From: RPQJ01 sp963706755
Lineage (GTDB): Bacteria; Pseudomonadota; Gammaproteobacteria; Steroidobacterales; Steroidobacteraceae
DNA: 64,000 nucleotides
Assembly (NCBI GenBank): GCA_963706755.1
Contig: CAVPNH010000010.1
Coordinates: forward strand, 133,216-197,215
Direction of reading: 5' to 3'
The position numbers and the translations under genes were made by a program. Positions 45,203 through 54,820 of this stretch are shown one piece after another (the stretch's first letter is position 1; each line of letters begins with the position of its first letter). The notes below the pieces were generated by a model. It saw only the letters and a list, made by a program, of their open reading frames with translations, ran no database searches and was not told where the DNA came from.

Positions 45203-45319
45203 ATGTCCACCTCCGACCGTCGTGCGTTCCTGCACGCCATCGTCACGCGCGACGGGAATCCGTCGCTGCTCAAGGCCGCGGGGATCCCTTACTCGCAGCT
45301 CGGGAGGTTGCCGAAATGA
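45203..45319 (+). pseudogene. 38-codon relic of the DUF2201 gene
   Basis: Joins MSTSDRRAFL (matching residues near 43876-43900 of the DUF2201 gene) directly to HAIVTRDGNPSLLKAAGIPY and SQLGRLPK (its C-terminus). It starts from the leader's AAGGAG and ends by ATGA overlap with the metK-like gene. Its likely use now is to deliver ribosomes to metK by coupling. Confidence 0.85.
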
Positions 45320-46290
45320 TCAGGGTCAGCGAAGCGGTGTTGCCGGGCCACCCGGACAAGCTGTGCGATTTCGTGGCGGAGAGCATCGTGCAGGCGGCGC
45401 TCGCCGTGGACGGCGAGGCGTACGCGCAGATCGAGGCCGCCATCTGGTGCGACCAGCTGTGGCTCTCGGGCGGGTATGCGGCGCGGGGCGCGGCGCTCGA
45501 CGTCGAGCGGATCGCGGTGGAGGCGCTCGATTCGATCGCGCGGGCCGTGAACCCCGATGCAAAGCGCGACCCGTGGCGGGTGACGAATGCCGTCTGCCGA
45601 TATGACGTGGACCCGACGCGCTGGACGCGCCACGTCAACGACCAGGCGATCGTGATCGGCTGGGCCGGCTACGACGACAAGGTGCAGTACCTGCCGCCCG
45701 AGCACTTCCTGGCGCTCGAGTTCCGCACCGCGCTGTGGGAGGCGTGCCAGGGCGGGGAGCTCTCGCGCTGCGGGCCGGACGGCAAGCTGATCGTGCGCCT
45801 GCGCGAGGACGACGACGGGTTCGCGCTCGAGCACGTGCTGGTGACGCTCGAGCATCCCGAGGCCATGAGCGTGTTCGAGCTGGCGCAGCGGGTGAGTGCG
45901 GTGCTCGGGCAGCACTACGGAAAGCTGCGTGCCCTTGATAAGCGATGGAACGCGAAGTGGCCCGAGGTGGAGCTGATGGTGAACCCGAACGGTCCGCTCT
46001 CGGATGCGGGCAGCCGCAAGGACAACGGCCAGACCGGACGGAAGCTCGTGATGGATTACTACGGGCCGAGAGTGCCGATAGGAGGAGGGGCGATCTACGG
46101 CAAGGATCCGATGCACGTGGATCGGTTCGGGGCGCGGAAGGCCAGGGAGATGGCGATGGAGGCCGTGAAGAACGGAGCGGGGGAGTGCCTGGTCAGGGCG
46201 GTGTATGCGCCGAATGTGGCGGAGCCGCTGGATGTGCAGGTGGAGGTGTGTGGGGCCGGCCGGGAGTTTCGGCGCGGAAAGACGAACTAG
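45316..46290 (+). CDS. short, divergent S-adenosylmethionine synthetase-like protein
   Basis: A 324-residue relative of methionine adenosyltransferase, about 60 residues shorter than usual MetK. VLPGHPDKLCDFVAESIVQA corresponds to the EGHPDK motif, YDDKVQYLPPEHFLA to the central region, and KDNGQTGRKLVMDYYGPRVP with GGGAIYGKDPMHVDRFGARK to the DAGLTGRK and GGGAFSGKD motifs. The ATP- and metal-binding residues therefore look kept. It overlaps the relic ORF by four bases and sits behind the SAM-riboswitch-like leader. It may make SAM or act on a related substrate; housekeeping MetK is probably elsewhere. Confidence 0.78.
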   Translation: MIRVSEAVLPGHPDKLCDFVAESIVQAALAVDGEAYAQIEAAIWCDQLWLSGGYAARGAALDVERIAVEALDSIARAVNPDAKRDPWRVTNAVCRYDVDPTRWTRHVNDQAIVIGWAGYDDKVQYLPPEHFLALEFRTALWEACQGGELSRCGPDGKLIVRLREDDDGFALEHVLVTLEHPEAMSVFELAQRVSAVLGQHYGKLRALDKRWNAKWPEVELMVNPNGPLSDAGSRKDNGQTGRKLVMDYYGPRVPIGGGAIYGKDPMHVDRFGARKAREMAMEAVKNGAGECLVRAVYAPNVAEPLDVQVEVCGAGREFRRGKTN

Positions 46291-46350
46291 TTTTGGTCGG
46301 GAACATGCCGCGGCGGCGCGAGCGCCAATTGCAGTTCAACAGCGCGCAGT

Positions 46351-49300
46351 CTAGCTCGGCACCCTCAGTTCCTCGCGCAACCGGGCCGGTACCTCTTCTC
46401 GAAGTTTCCAGTGGACCGTGATCGGCTTTTCCCCGTGCCAGTTCTGAAAGTCGATTTTTCCGCAATAGACAAATGGACTCGCTTTGTTCTGTTTCGTCTT
46501 CGAGTGGGTCCGTACAAAAAGGAGAACCTCTATACCCAAGATTCCGTGATCGCGTATTGAGGTTCCATCCTTGCTCTCCTGAGATGTTCGATTCTGGCTT
46601 TGCCATTCGAACTCGCTGGCGGACTCAAAGCGATCCTGATACTTGTGCTGGTCGGCAGCAGCGCTTTTGTCCAACGTCACGAGAAGAAATGTCCTATTGC
46701 CGCGGCGTACAAAGCCTTGCTGCCATACGGGCGCGTTGAATTCGAGTCCAAACAAGCCAGGGATCTGTTCGCGCGAATAGGACCTCCAAAGAACGGGCGC
46801 AACGATGCCAACCCCGCTGGGTGACAGAGTCCAATTGTCATCGGAAAGAGATAGCGCTACCTGGTGCCTAGTTCCCGGGGCGCCCGCATCGGGGCCAAAC
46901 CATGTGCGGAGAATCCCCGGCAACTCATTGCGGTCAGCCCCTTCTTTGCGGGCCGCGTTCAATGCGATCCTGGCGAAATTGCCTATGTAGCGCTGACCAT
47001 TTGCAATGAAGGGCGTCAGGCCTTCCGGCAGTGATGGGTGCCTTTCTCTTTCGAGAGGCATGAGAATCGGGTTCCCGTTGGATTGATTCACTTTGATCAG
47101 GAACTGGCCCGGCTGGGGTGCTGTTGAGCGATCGAAGTACTCGGCGAGTCTCCACTCAGCCAGTTCCCGCACTAGCGATTGACTTGCTGCGCGGGCGGAC
47201 TGGGGAATATCGAGATTTGTGCGAAACGAGCCAGCAACGTACTCAAAATATCGTTCGCCGGACGTGCCTGCGCCGCCAACCCATGCATCTATCGGATTGG
47301 TTTCCAGAGATGCACGCAGACGCGCATCGTCACCGAAGTCCTCTCCAAAATCGGCTGCGATCTTGCCTTGGCTGTGACCAAGTCGTTGTACCTCAGCGAC
47401 CAAGTCGCCGATATCAATCGCACCGGGGAATCGACCGGCATTGAGCATGCCTAGCAGCGTCACCATCTTGAAGCTGCGAGTCATCGGCGTGGACTCCAGC
47501 GATTCGAGAAATGCGGGGCAGGCACCGGCCGCTCGCTTGTCGTCGCCATCAAGGGCGTCAATTGACTGCAAGAAGCCGAACCAAGATCCGTAGTTCTTGC
47601 GAACCGAGCGCGGCGCATATCCGTCGCGAAATGCCTCAAGAGCGGTCGGTCTAATTCCGTGAGTGCTGATGAAGTCCTTAACGTATGTCCTTAACGCATC
47701 CGAATCGGACGCGGATATACGCAGTAGCCCCTTCAAGATATCGACCGCCTTCAAGTCATAGGTTACCGAGCAGCCGGGCGGCAGTTCTGCGGTCCCCGCC
47801 TGCAACTTCTCCAGAAGGTTTTGGATGTTGCGGTCGCCAGCGGGCAGGTTGAATAGTGTTTGGGGCTTCAGCAGGAACGTCCGATGGTTGCCGATATAGT
47901 CAATTACTTTCAGTCGCTTGCTCGGACTCGAACGCCGCAATCCGCGCCCGAACTGTTGTAACCAAAGAATCCTGAGATTCCGTTGGGCGCAGCATCATCA
48001 CTGTGTCCAGGTCCGGCATGTCGACGCCCTCGTTAAACATGTCAACCGCGCACACCACATCCAGTTCGCCTGCCTGCAGGCGTTCAAGGGATAGCGTGCG
48101 AGGCGCGCTGTCGGCACCGGCATGGACCGCTACAGCCCTCTTTCCCCTTGACAAAAAGAAGCCTGCCATGAAGCTGGCATGGCGCTGCGAGACGCAGAAT
48201 GCAAGCGTTCTCTTGCCGCCGCGGCTAGTCAATTGCTCCAAAGCGTTCTCCGCTCGTGAGACCGTTGCGACGGCGGTTGTCAGTTCTTCCTCGTCGAAAC
48301 GAGTGCTTCGCCAGGGGATGTTCGTGTAGTCGACCTCGTCTGGGACTCCGAAGTAATCAAATGTGCAGAGCAATTGTTTGCTGATCCCCTCCGAGAGGTC
48401 GCAGCGGTACACGAGGTTTCCGCCGCAAAGTTCTAAGAGGTCCGCGCCATCGCTTCGCTCGGGCGTCGCCGTAAGCCCTAACAGATAGCGGGGTCGGAAG
48501 TGCCGAAGCAGGCGTCGGTACGTTGCCGCGGAGGCGTGGTGAAACTCGTCAACGACGATGTAATCAAATTGGTCCGCGCCGAACCGATCTAGGTGAACCT
48601 GTCGGCTAAGAGTCTGGATCGAGGCGAATAGAACATTTGCATTAGGATGCTTTGAAGCTCCGTTATAGCGACCCAGGTAGTCGTCCGGTCGAATTCGGCG
48701 GAATGTCTGCATCGCCTGATCCAGTATCTCTTCGCGATGCGCGACAAATAGAACCCGTTTGAAATTGCTCGAGTCAAAGGCGCTCAGCCACGTCTTCCCA
48801 AGTCCTGTGGCAAGTACCACGAGACCTGCCTCGGCACCTTCCTGCCGGCTGCGGCGCAAGGCTTCCAGAGCTTCCATCTGTATCTCGTGGGGCTTCGGTA
48901 TTTCAGGCGACTCGGGCGGTGGCGTAGTGAGTACGTCCTCAGTGAGTGGTCGTAGATTTCGGAGACGCCTGGACTTGTAGTCCTCAATCCATTCTTCCGT
49001 CAGCGGGACCGTCGATTGGCTCGCGAATAGTTCGTCGAACGCGCGCCGGGCTTCTTGATATCCCGGACCGTCACGTGACGACACGATTCGGTAGTTCCAT
49101 TCGATCCCCTCTGTCAGGGCCGATCTGCTGAGATTGGAACTGCCGATGAATGCCGTGCCGGCGCCGTCGTGATGCTCGAAAAGATATGCCTTCGGATGAA
49201 AGGCGGTCGGAAGCCCTGAGTTCGAACTGCGGGCCGAGCGCGTCTGATATACGCGCAGCGATATCGTGCCCGCCCGAGACTCGAAATCGAGAAGCTGAAT

Positions 49301-49942
49301 CAGTGCGGCCGGATCGGTGGCGTCTAGGTAGTCTCCTGTCAATAATCGGATATGTGTCCCGCGATTCAGTGCCTCGACGATCGCGGAGCGGAGAAGGTCA
49401 ACACCACTCTTCATTACGAACGCGACGGCAATGTCGGCGCGCGCAGCCGTCGCAAAGTGCTCCATCAACTGCTTATTGAAGGGCTCCGTCTTTCCGCCAG
49501 TCCAGAGAAGCCGGTCGACAGATGGTGCTAGCTTTGGAGGCGAGTCCTCGACGCGCAAGAAATAATTGGCTTGGCTTGGAATCACGTATCTCACGCCACC
49601 GCGCGGGTCGGCTACATCGCCGACATACCGCGGAATTAGGTGTACGTGTAGATGAAATATTGTCTGTCCGGCCGAGGCGCCAATGTTGATCCCGATGTTG
49701 AAGCCGGATGGCGCATGAATTCGCTCAATTGCAGCCTTTGCACGATCGATTGCCGCGATCAAGGCGGTTCGCTCGGATGAGCTTGCTTCGAACCATGATG
49801 TAACGTGTCGCCGTGGGACGACTAGCGCGTGCCCAGGGGATACCGGGTGTCCATCCCATAGCCCAATCACCAGGGGGTCCGCGTAGAAAGTCCTCGCGGC
49901 CGGTGGCGCGCAGAACGGACAAGTGTCGGTTGTGGTTTCCAT
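46351..49942 (-). CDS. HIT - phospholipase D - SF2 helicase - DUF3427 protein, one frameshift
   Basis: About 1,190 residues from the ATG at 49942. An N-terminal HIT domain (HLHVHLIPRY) is followed by a PLD-type nuclease domain (AFHPKAYLFEHHDG, FIGSSNLSRSAL). An SF2 helicase core then shows Walker A VLATGLGKT, DEFH box VVDEFHHA and TATPERSDG. Near 47960 the frame changes, and the other frame gives LWLQQFGRGLRRSSPSKRLK (motif VI) and a long DUF3427 C-terminus ending at 46351. This combination is known in restriction-like and defence-associated proteins. GC is clearly lower than in the flanks. The SprT-like gene ends two bases before its ATG. Confidence 0.82.
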
Positions 49943-49944
49943 TC

Positions 49945-50479
49945 TCAGATTCGTCTTACTTCCAGTTGACCGGTCAGGCCTGCTTCGACACATTGCTTAC
50001 ATCGCCAGGCGCGGACCGGGCGTCTCGACATCCGTTTCATGTGGCAAACAGCGCATCGATGCTCGTAGCGAGCCGGTCTCCATTTGTTCTGCGAAATGGA
50101 CGACGTATTGCTCACATCGATTCTGGTTCGTGGCTCGAATCCAGCGATCTCGACGAGCAATCGCCATTCGTCGCCGTGGATGCGGCTAGTCCGCCCGAAC
50201 TGGGTCGCAACGGCTGCGTGTGCCAGTTCATGTGCCAAAGCTTCCCGCCTAATTCCGGCCGAACTTGAGAAACGTCGGGCCCACCTCGATGCAAGATTGG
50301 TCTCGTCTATATCGAGCGACTGATGTCCTAAGCCTGCGGTTGACGCGGATTGCAATGCTTCTCTCGAGGGACGGGAGCGACCATGCCTTTGCCCATCGTC
50401 TGATGTCAGCCTGGACAGCTTTGGATTGGGCGGTACCCATAGCCTCGATAAAGTCCGGGCTTAGCGTCACTGAGCACAC
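49945..50479 (-). pseudogene. SprT-like zinc metallopeptidase, frameshifted
   Basis: The 5' frame (from 50479) reads ADIRRWAKAWSLPSLERSIA and RSQ-like strands to VGPTFLKFGRN. After one frame change near 50255 it continues EALAHELAHAAVATQFGR (HELAH zinc site), HGDEWRLLVEIAGF and a zinc ribbon CAVCHMKRM...WRCKQC. SprT/Spartan-type peptidases cut proteins on DNA. It ends two bases before the helicase-nuclease start, so the two form an operon. An intact product would be about 178 residues. Confidence 0.72.
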
Positions 50480-50532
50480 CTGGTTGACTCGCTAGCTTAC
50501 GAGAGGCTACATCAGTTTGGATCTGTCAACAG

Positions 50533-51262
50533 CTAGGATCCCGCCGCCCAACAAAGCGTATTCACCAACGCGATCTCCGCCGGCGTCCGGCACCGCGTAT
50601 CCAATAACCTCGGATTCGCCAGCACCACGCTCAAGCACCTTGCTCTTGAGATAGCCACGTTCAGCCGGTTCTTGCTGAACAGGAACTCGAGGTGGCGGGG
50701 CAGGTCGGCCTCGCTCGAGGTCGTCATCGAGATCAGCGACACCGCCGCCTCCTGGCCCTGGAACTTGTCCACCGTCCCGACGCGCGCGGTGTCGGGCAGC
50801 ACGCGCTTCAGCAGGTTCACCTGCAGGTTGTAGGGCGCGACGACCAGGATGTCGTCCGGCGTGATGCGCCGCTTCTTGCCGCTGCGGTCGATCCACGACT
50901 GCTTGAGCAGGCTCTGGTAGATCCGCTCGATCTCGTCGGCTTCCTCCGGGCTCTTCTGCCCGCAGCCGGTGTGGTCCATCGGCCAGAACACCACGCCGGT
51001 CGGCTGCAACGCGGGATGCGGCTTCGCGCCCAGCACCAGCCGCTGGTGGGCGTTCATCTCCTCCGGGAACAGTCGCCCGTCGTACACGGCCTCCGAGATG
51101 AACCGGCACACGTCGGGGCACATGCGCCACGTGATGGGGAGGAAGACGCCCCGCTCGGGCGGCACCGTCGCGTGGCCGTCGAGCAGGTACTCGAGCGACG
51201 ACTCGCCCGAGCGCCCGGGATGCACGCCCTGGATCGGCTGGCCGAGCTGCATCTGGTCGCCG
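50533..51262 (-). pseudogene. C-terminal part of an SF1 DNA helicase
   Basis: The frame begins inside the gene at GDQMQLGQPIQGVHPG and includes FLPITWRMCPDVCRFISEAV, DDILVVAPYNLQVNLLKRVL, VGTVDKFQGQEAAVSLISMT (motif V) and NRLNVAISRARCLSVVLANP (motif VI). This is the AAA_12 half of DNA2/NAM7-like helicases often fused to a RecB-type nuclease. The 5' half is absent; the match stops at the junction near 51262. Confidence 0.82.
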
Positions 51263-51597
51263 GTATCGTGCTGCTCGGCGCGCTCTACGGCGCAGCGTTC
51301 GACGCGTTGATCGGTGAACTTGCGGCCTGGCCGACGGCGGCGCGGGCACTGGTCGCGGCGGGGCTGCTCGCCCCGCTCGCATTCTGCATGGGCATGCCGT
51401 TTCCGCTCGCGCTACGCGAGCTCGACGAGCCGCTCGTGCCCTGGGCGTGGGGCATCAACGGTTGTGCCTCCGTCGTCAGCGCCGCGCTGGCGACCCTGCT
51501 CGCGGTCGACTTCGGCTTCAGTGCCGTACTGTGGATCGCACTCGCGCTCTACGTCGTCGTCCTCGCCGTCTTTCCACAGCGGCGGGTGCCTGGGTAG
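51256..51597 (+). pseudogene. C-terminal part of a spermidine-synthase-like membrane protein
   Basis: The frame shows VAGIVLLGALYGAAFDALIG, LAPLAFCMGMPFPLALRELD, PWAWGINGCASVVSAALATL and WIALALYVVVLAVFPQRRVP. This is the late membrane portion of large spermidine-synthase-like transporter fusions. No start or N-terminal part is present. It abuts the helicase fragment head to head. Confidence 0.72.
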
Positions 51598-51810
51598 CAG
51601 TGTCTGCGACGGTTTGCCAGGATTTCGGAGCGAGCAGATGGGGATACGAGGCGTATCTGGTGAGCTTGCGGGGAGGTCGGCTCAGCATCGTATGGGGCTC
51701 CGGGCAGACGCTGCTGCGCGGCTCGCGCAGCGACTGAAGCTGCGCTCCGAACTTGTAAACAAAGACTCAGGGGCGGGTATGGTTTCCGGCAGTGATATGC
51801 TTTTCTCACC

Positions 51811-52419
51811 ATGAACAAACCCAAGCTGATTTACTTCGATGCTCCCGTGAGTCGCGGGGAAGAGTGTCGCCTCGCCCTGCATCTCGCGGGCATTGACTTC
51901 GACGACGTTCGCATCCAAACCGCGGACTGGCCGGCCATGAAGGAACGGATGCCGTACGGAAGCCTGCCGGTGCTGGAGTTGCCGGGAAGCCCGGCGCTCG
52001 GGCACTCCAACGCGATCCTGGTGCTGATCGGACGTCGCCACGGATTGCACCCGGCCGACGACGTCGAGGCAGCCCGCCACGAAGGGATGATGCAGCACGT
52101 GGAAGATCTGCGCGCCATGGTGTCACCGACGCTCCGCATGGGTGACCCCGAGAAGAAGGCTGCTCGCGAGGCACTGGTTGCCGGGTTTCTGCCCGCGTGG
52201 GCCCGGGCTGCGGAGCGAAACATCACGGCCGGGCCGTTCTTCGGCGGCGCGAAGATCCACGTGGTGGATCTGAAGATCCACATGGCGGTGCGCTGGTTCA
52301 ACGGCGGCAAGGTCGACCATGTTCCTGCGACGATTTTCGCCGGCTATCCCAAGCTCATCGGCGTGCACGACGCCGTGCGTGACCACCCGGGCATCAAGTC
52401 CTGGTACGCGAGGGCTTGA
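51811..52419 (+). CDS. glutathione S-transferase family protein
   Basis: A 202-residue protein. The N-terminal thioredoxin-like domain contains KLIYFDAPVSRGEECRLALH, LAGIDFDDVRI, YGSLPVLELPG with the cis-Pro, and GHSNAILVLIGRRHGLHP (glutathione gamma-Glu site SNAI). The helical domain contains FGGAKIHVVDLKIHMAVRWF. It resembles sigma/nu-type GSTs in the catalytic Tyr region. TTTTCTCACC upstream offers only a weak ribosome site. Substrate unknown. Confidence 0.88.
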   Translation: MNKPKLIYFDAPVSRGEECRLALHLAGIDFDDVRIQTADWPAMKERMPYGSLPVLELPGSPALGHSNAILVLIGRRHGLHPADDVEAARHEGMMQHVEDLRAMVSPTLRMGDPEKKAAREALVAGFLPAWARAAERNITAGPFFGGAKIHVVDLKIHMAVRWFNGGKVDHVPATIFAGYPKLIGVHDAVRDHPGIKSWYARA

Positions 52420-52755
52420 GGCCCTCGCGCCGGGGTCCCCGTTTTACGTGCGGCCGGGAACCCTAAGAGACAAAGCGGCGCAGTCTCCGGGCAGACGCCG
52501 CGTTGCGGAGAAGAATTCGGACGGGACCAGGATCAGGTTAGACGAACGCAGTCACCGTTGCGTTCTCGCGCTGCAGGGGCAGCGCCCAGGAATCGATTCG
52601 CAGCGTAGGATTGCCGAGGCCGCGGATCGGACGGTCAGAGCACTTCGGGCGTAAGCTGCAGTTGGTGGCCTGGGACGGACGCGCAACGTCAACTAGTGGT
52701 CCGGGGCCACGCAATAACCAATGCACACTAAGCAGACCAATCAAGGGGAATCCTC
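52420..52755. other. intergenic stretch, nothing recognised
   Basis: No frame here shows coding composition or a known motif, and no copies of the dispersed repeats were found. The last 20 bases carry AAGGGGAATCCTC, the ribosome site of the GYD gene. Confidence 0.5.
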
Positions 52756-53076
52756 ATGGCCAAGTTCCTGATCAAGGGCTCGTACACCGCGGAGGGCGCC
52801 AAGGCGCTCGTAAAGGAAGGCGGTTCACGCCGTAAGGCCGCCGTCGAGCAGATGGTGAGTGGCTTGGGCGGAAAGGTCGAGGCGTTCTACTTCGCGCTCG
52901 GCGACAGCGACGTCTATGTGATCGTGGACGTACCCGACACGATATCGGGGGCGGCACTGAGTCTCGCCGTCAATGCCTCCGGCACGGTCAGGCTCAGCAC
53001 GATCATGCTGATGACGCCTGAGGAGGTCGACGCGGCCTGCAAGAAGACCGTGGGTTATCGGGCCCCGGGCCAATAA
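52756..53076 (+). CDS. GYD domain protein
   Basis: A 106-residue dimeric alpha-beta barrel protein. FLIKGSYTAEGAKALVKEGG, AVEQMVSGLGGKVEAFYFAL and GDSDVYVIVDVPD match the GYD family named for Gly-Tyr-Asp-type residues. The strong ribosome site AAGGGGAA precedes the ATG. It is followed 98 bases later by a SnoaL-like gene, possibly cotranscribed. Function unknown. Confidence 0.85.
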   Translation: MAKFLIKGSYTAEGAKALVKEGGSRRKAAVEQMVSGLGGKVEAFYFALGDSDVYVIVDVPDTISGAALSLAVNASGTVRLSTIMLMTPEEVDAACKKTVGYRAPGQ

Positions 53077-53173
53077 ACAAAACTCGTCCAACGGCGCGGC
53101 CGGAGATGGTCCGGCCGCGGCTTCTGCAATCAGTCGACGGTTACCTTCCTCCATTTTCGAATCGGAGAGAATC

Positions 53174-53590
53174 ATGTCATCGATTACGGGGATTGCCAGG
53201 AAGTTCTTCGAGGCCTGCGAGACGGGCAAAGGGTGGGACGGGTGCAAGGCGTACTGCACGCCGGATGCGACGTTCTCCGCGCAGGCGGAGCCGCTGGCCG
53301 ACGTGAGGAGCCTGCAGCAGTACACCGACTGGATGAAGGGTCTGCTGACGTTTGTTCCGGATGGCCGATATGAACTCAAGTCATTCGGCACGGACGATGA
53401 GCGGAAGAATGTCTGTGCCTATGCCGTATTCTCCGGCACTCACACGGGCCAGGGGGGGCCGTGTCCACCCACCGGCAAGCATGTGGCGAGCGACTACGTG
53501 TACGTGATGGACTTCGACGGTGAGAAGATCCGCCACGTGACGAAGATCTGGCATGCAGGATGGGCGATGAAGGCGCTCGGATGGATCTAG
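53174..53590 (+). CDS. SnoaL-like/NTF2-fold protein
   Basis: A 138-residue protein with the NTF2-like pattern: ARKFFEACETGKGWDGCKAY, CTPDATFSAQAEPLADVRSL, WMKGLLTFVPDGRYELKSFG and VYVMDFDGEKIRHVTKIWHA. SnoaL-like proteins are polyketide cyclase or ester-binding relatives with no fixed function. The AATCGGAGAGAATC ribosome site precedes the ATG. Confidence 0.8.
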   Translation: MSSITGIARKFFEACETGKGWDGCKAYCTPDATFSAQAEPLADVRSLQQYTDWMKGLLTFVPDGRYELKSFGTDDERKNVCAYAVFSGTHTGQGGPCPPTGKHVASDYVYVMDFDGEKIRHVTKIWHAGWAMKALGWI

Positions 53591-53689
53591 CTCACCGCAG
53601 GTCGGCGACCTGATCGAATAGTGTCGCGGCGGGCCCTGGCGAATGGTCCATTCGGGCCAGGTGGGATCTGAGTCAAGGCGGCCGGCCGC

Positions 53690-53790
53690 TCTGCAGCCTC
53701 GTGCGATAGTTGAGCCGGTAGCCGTCGCCGGTGATCTGCGCGATGTGCGTGTAGTGCCGCAGTCGGTCAGCAGGCGGCGGTCGGCGTCGC
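53690..53790 (-). mobile_element. possible IstB (IS21 helper ATPase) C-terminal scrap
   Basis: The minus strand reads DRLRHYTHIAQITGDGYRLN, which resembles the LLDRLxHxxxxxxIxGxSYRL ending of IstB-type ATPases. No other part of an IS21 element is seen, and the match is short. Confidence 0.3.
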
Positions 53791-53878
53791 ATCGTTCAAG
53801 ACCTCCAGATAGCGCAGATTGGCAACGCTGCAGACTCTGCTTCCCGGCCGCACAAATGGGCCGCCATCAAGCGATCCC

Positions 53879-54820
53879 TCAGCCAAGTGATTGATGTGGC
53901 GAAGTCATCCGGGTGGCTCCGACGATCGATCGCGCTTCGATGTAGATGCGGGTGATCTTTGGATGTTGTGCGCGGATGTCGTGTTCGATATTCGCGACGG
54001 CGGCGACGATCTCGTCGGCAGTCGAATCGCGTTCGAAATCCACGTCGAGCGTCAGCAATATTTCGTTCGGTCCGAGATACATCGACAGTGGGCTGGCGGC
54101 GTCGCGTACGCGAGGGTTGCGCAACGCGAGTGCGCGGATCGCCAATGCCGTCTCGGGCGCGATACCCTCGCCGATGAGCAGGCCCCTCGACTCGGCAATC
54201 AGCAGCACCGCAACGCCCGCAAGCAGAACGCCGATCACGACCGATGCCGCTCCATCGACGATCGGCAGGTCGTAGCGATGACTCACGTACACCCCCACAG
54301 CGGCAACGGCCAGCCCGCCGAGGGCCGCGCCGTCCTCAGCGAGTACCGTGTAGGTTGTGGGATCCTTGCTGGCTTTGAGCGAGCGCCAGAACGGAAGCTT
54401 ACCCTGGGTCTGGCGAAACTGGCGCAGTGCAACCACGAAGCTGCCGCTTTCGAACAGCGCCGCAGCGCCGAGCACAATGTAGTTCCAGGTTGGATCGCGC
54501 AATGGCACCGGGTGGAGCATGTGCAGCACCCCCTCGTAGGCAGAAATTCCGCCGCCGAGCCCGAAAATGAGCACCGCGACCATCAGGCTCCAGAAGTAGA
54601 GCTCCTTGCCATGCCCGAACGGGTGCTCGGACGTGGCCTTCCGCTTGCTCAACCTCATGCCGACGAGCAACAGCACACCGTTACCGCAATCCACGGTTGA
54701 ATGAATCCCTTCGGACAGCATCGCAGAGCTGCCGGTGATTCCCGCCGCGGCGAACTTGGTGATCGCAATGGCGCCGTTCGCTGCGATCGCGCTATAGACG
54801 GCAAGTTTAGACTCGGACAA
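53879..54820 (-). CDS. cation diffusion facilitator (CDF) transporter
   Basis: A 313-residue integral membrane protein. MSESKLAVYSAIAANGAIAI and KFAAAGITGSSAMLSEGIHS with TVDCGNGVLLLVGMRLSKRK, SEHPFGHGKELYFWSLMVAV are the CDF signature, with Ser-x-x-x-Asp metal-site residues in TM2. The second transmembrane half (AEDGAALGGLAVAAVGVYVS, VDGAASVVIGVLLAGVAVLL) follows, then a cytoplasmic C-terminal domain. It exports Zn, Fe or a similar divalent metal. It is monocistronic. Confidence 0.93.
   Translation of the reverse strand: MSESKLAVYSAIAANGAIAITKFAAAGITGSSAMLSEGIHSTVDCGNGVLLLVGMRLSKRKATSEHPFGHGKELYFWSLMVAVLIFGLGGGISAYEGVLHMLHPVPLRDPTWNYIVLGAAALFESGSFVVALRQFRQTQGKLPFWRSLKASKDPTTYTVLAEDGAALGGLAVAAVGVYVSHRYDLPIVDGAASVVIGVLLAGVAVLLIAESRGLLIGEGIAPETALAIRALALRNPRVRDAASPLSMYLGPNEILLTLDVDFERDSTADEIVAAVANIEHDIRAQHPKITRIYIEARSIVGATRMTSPHQSLG

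Noticed and set aside
40202..45205. leader repeats as a CRISPR-like or integron array
   Set aside because: Only three full copies, spaced by whole genes, each with promoter and ribosome-site features.
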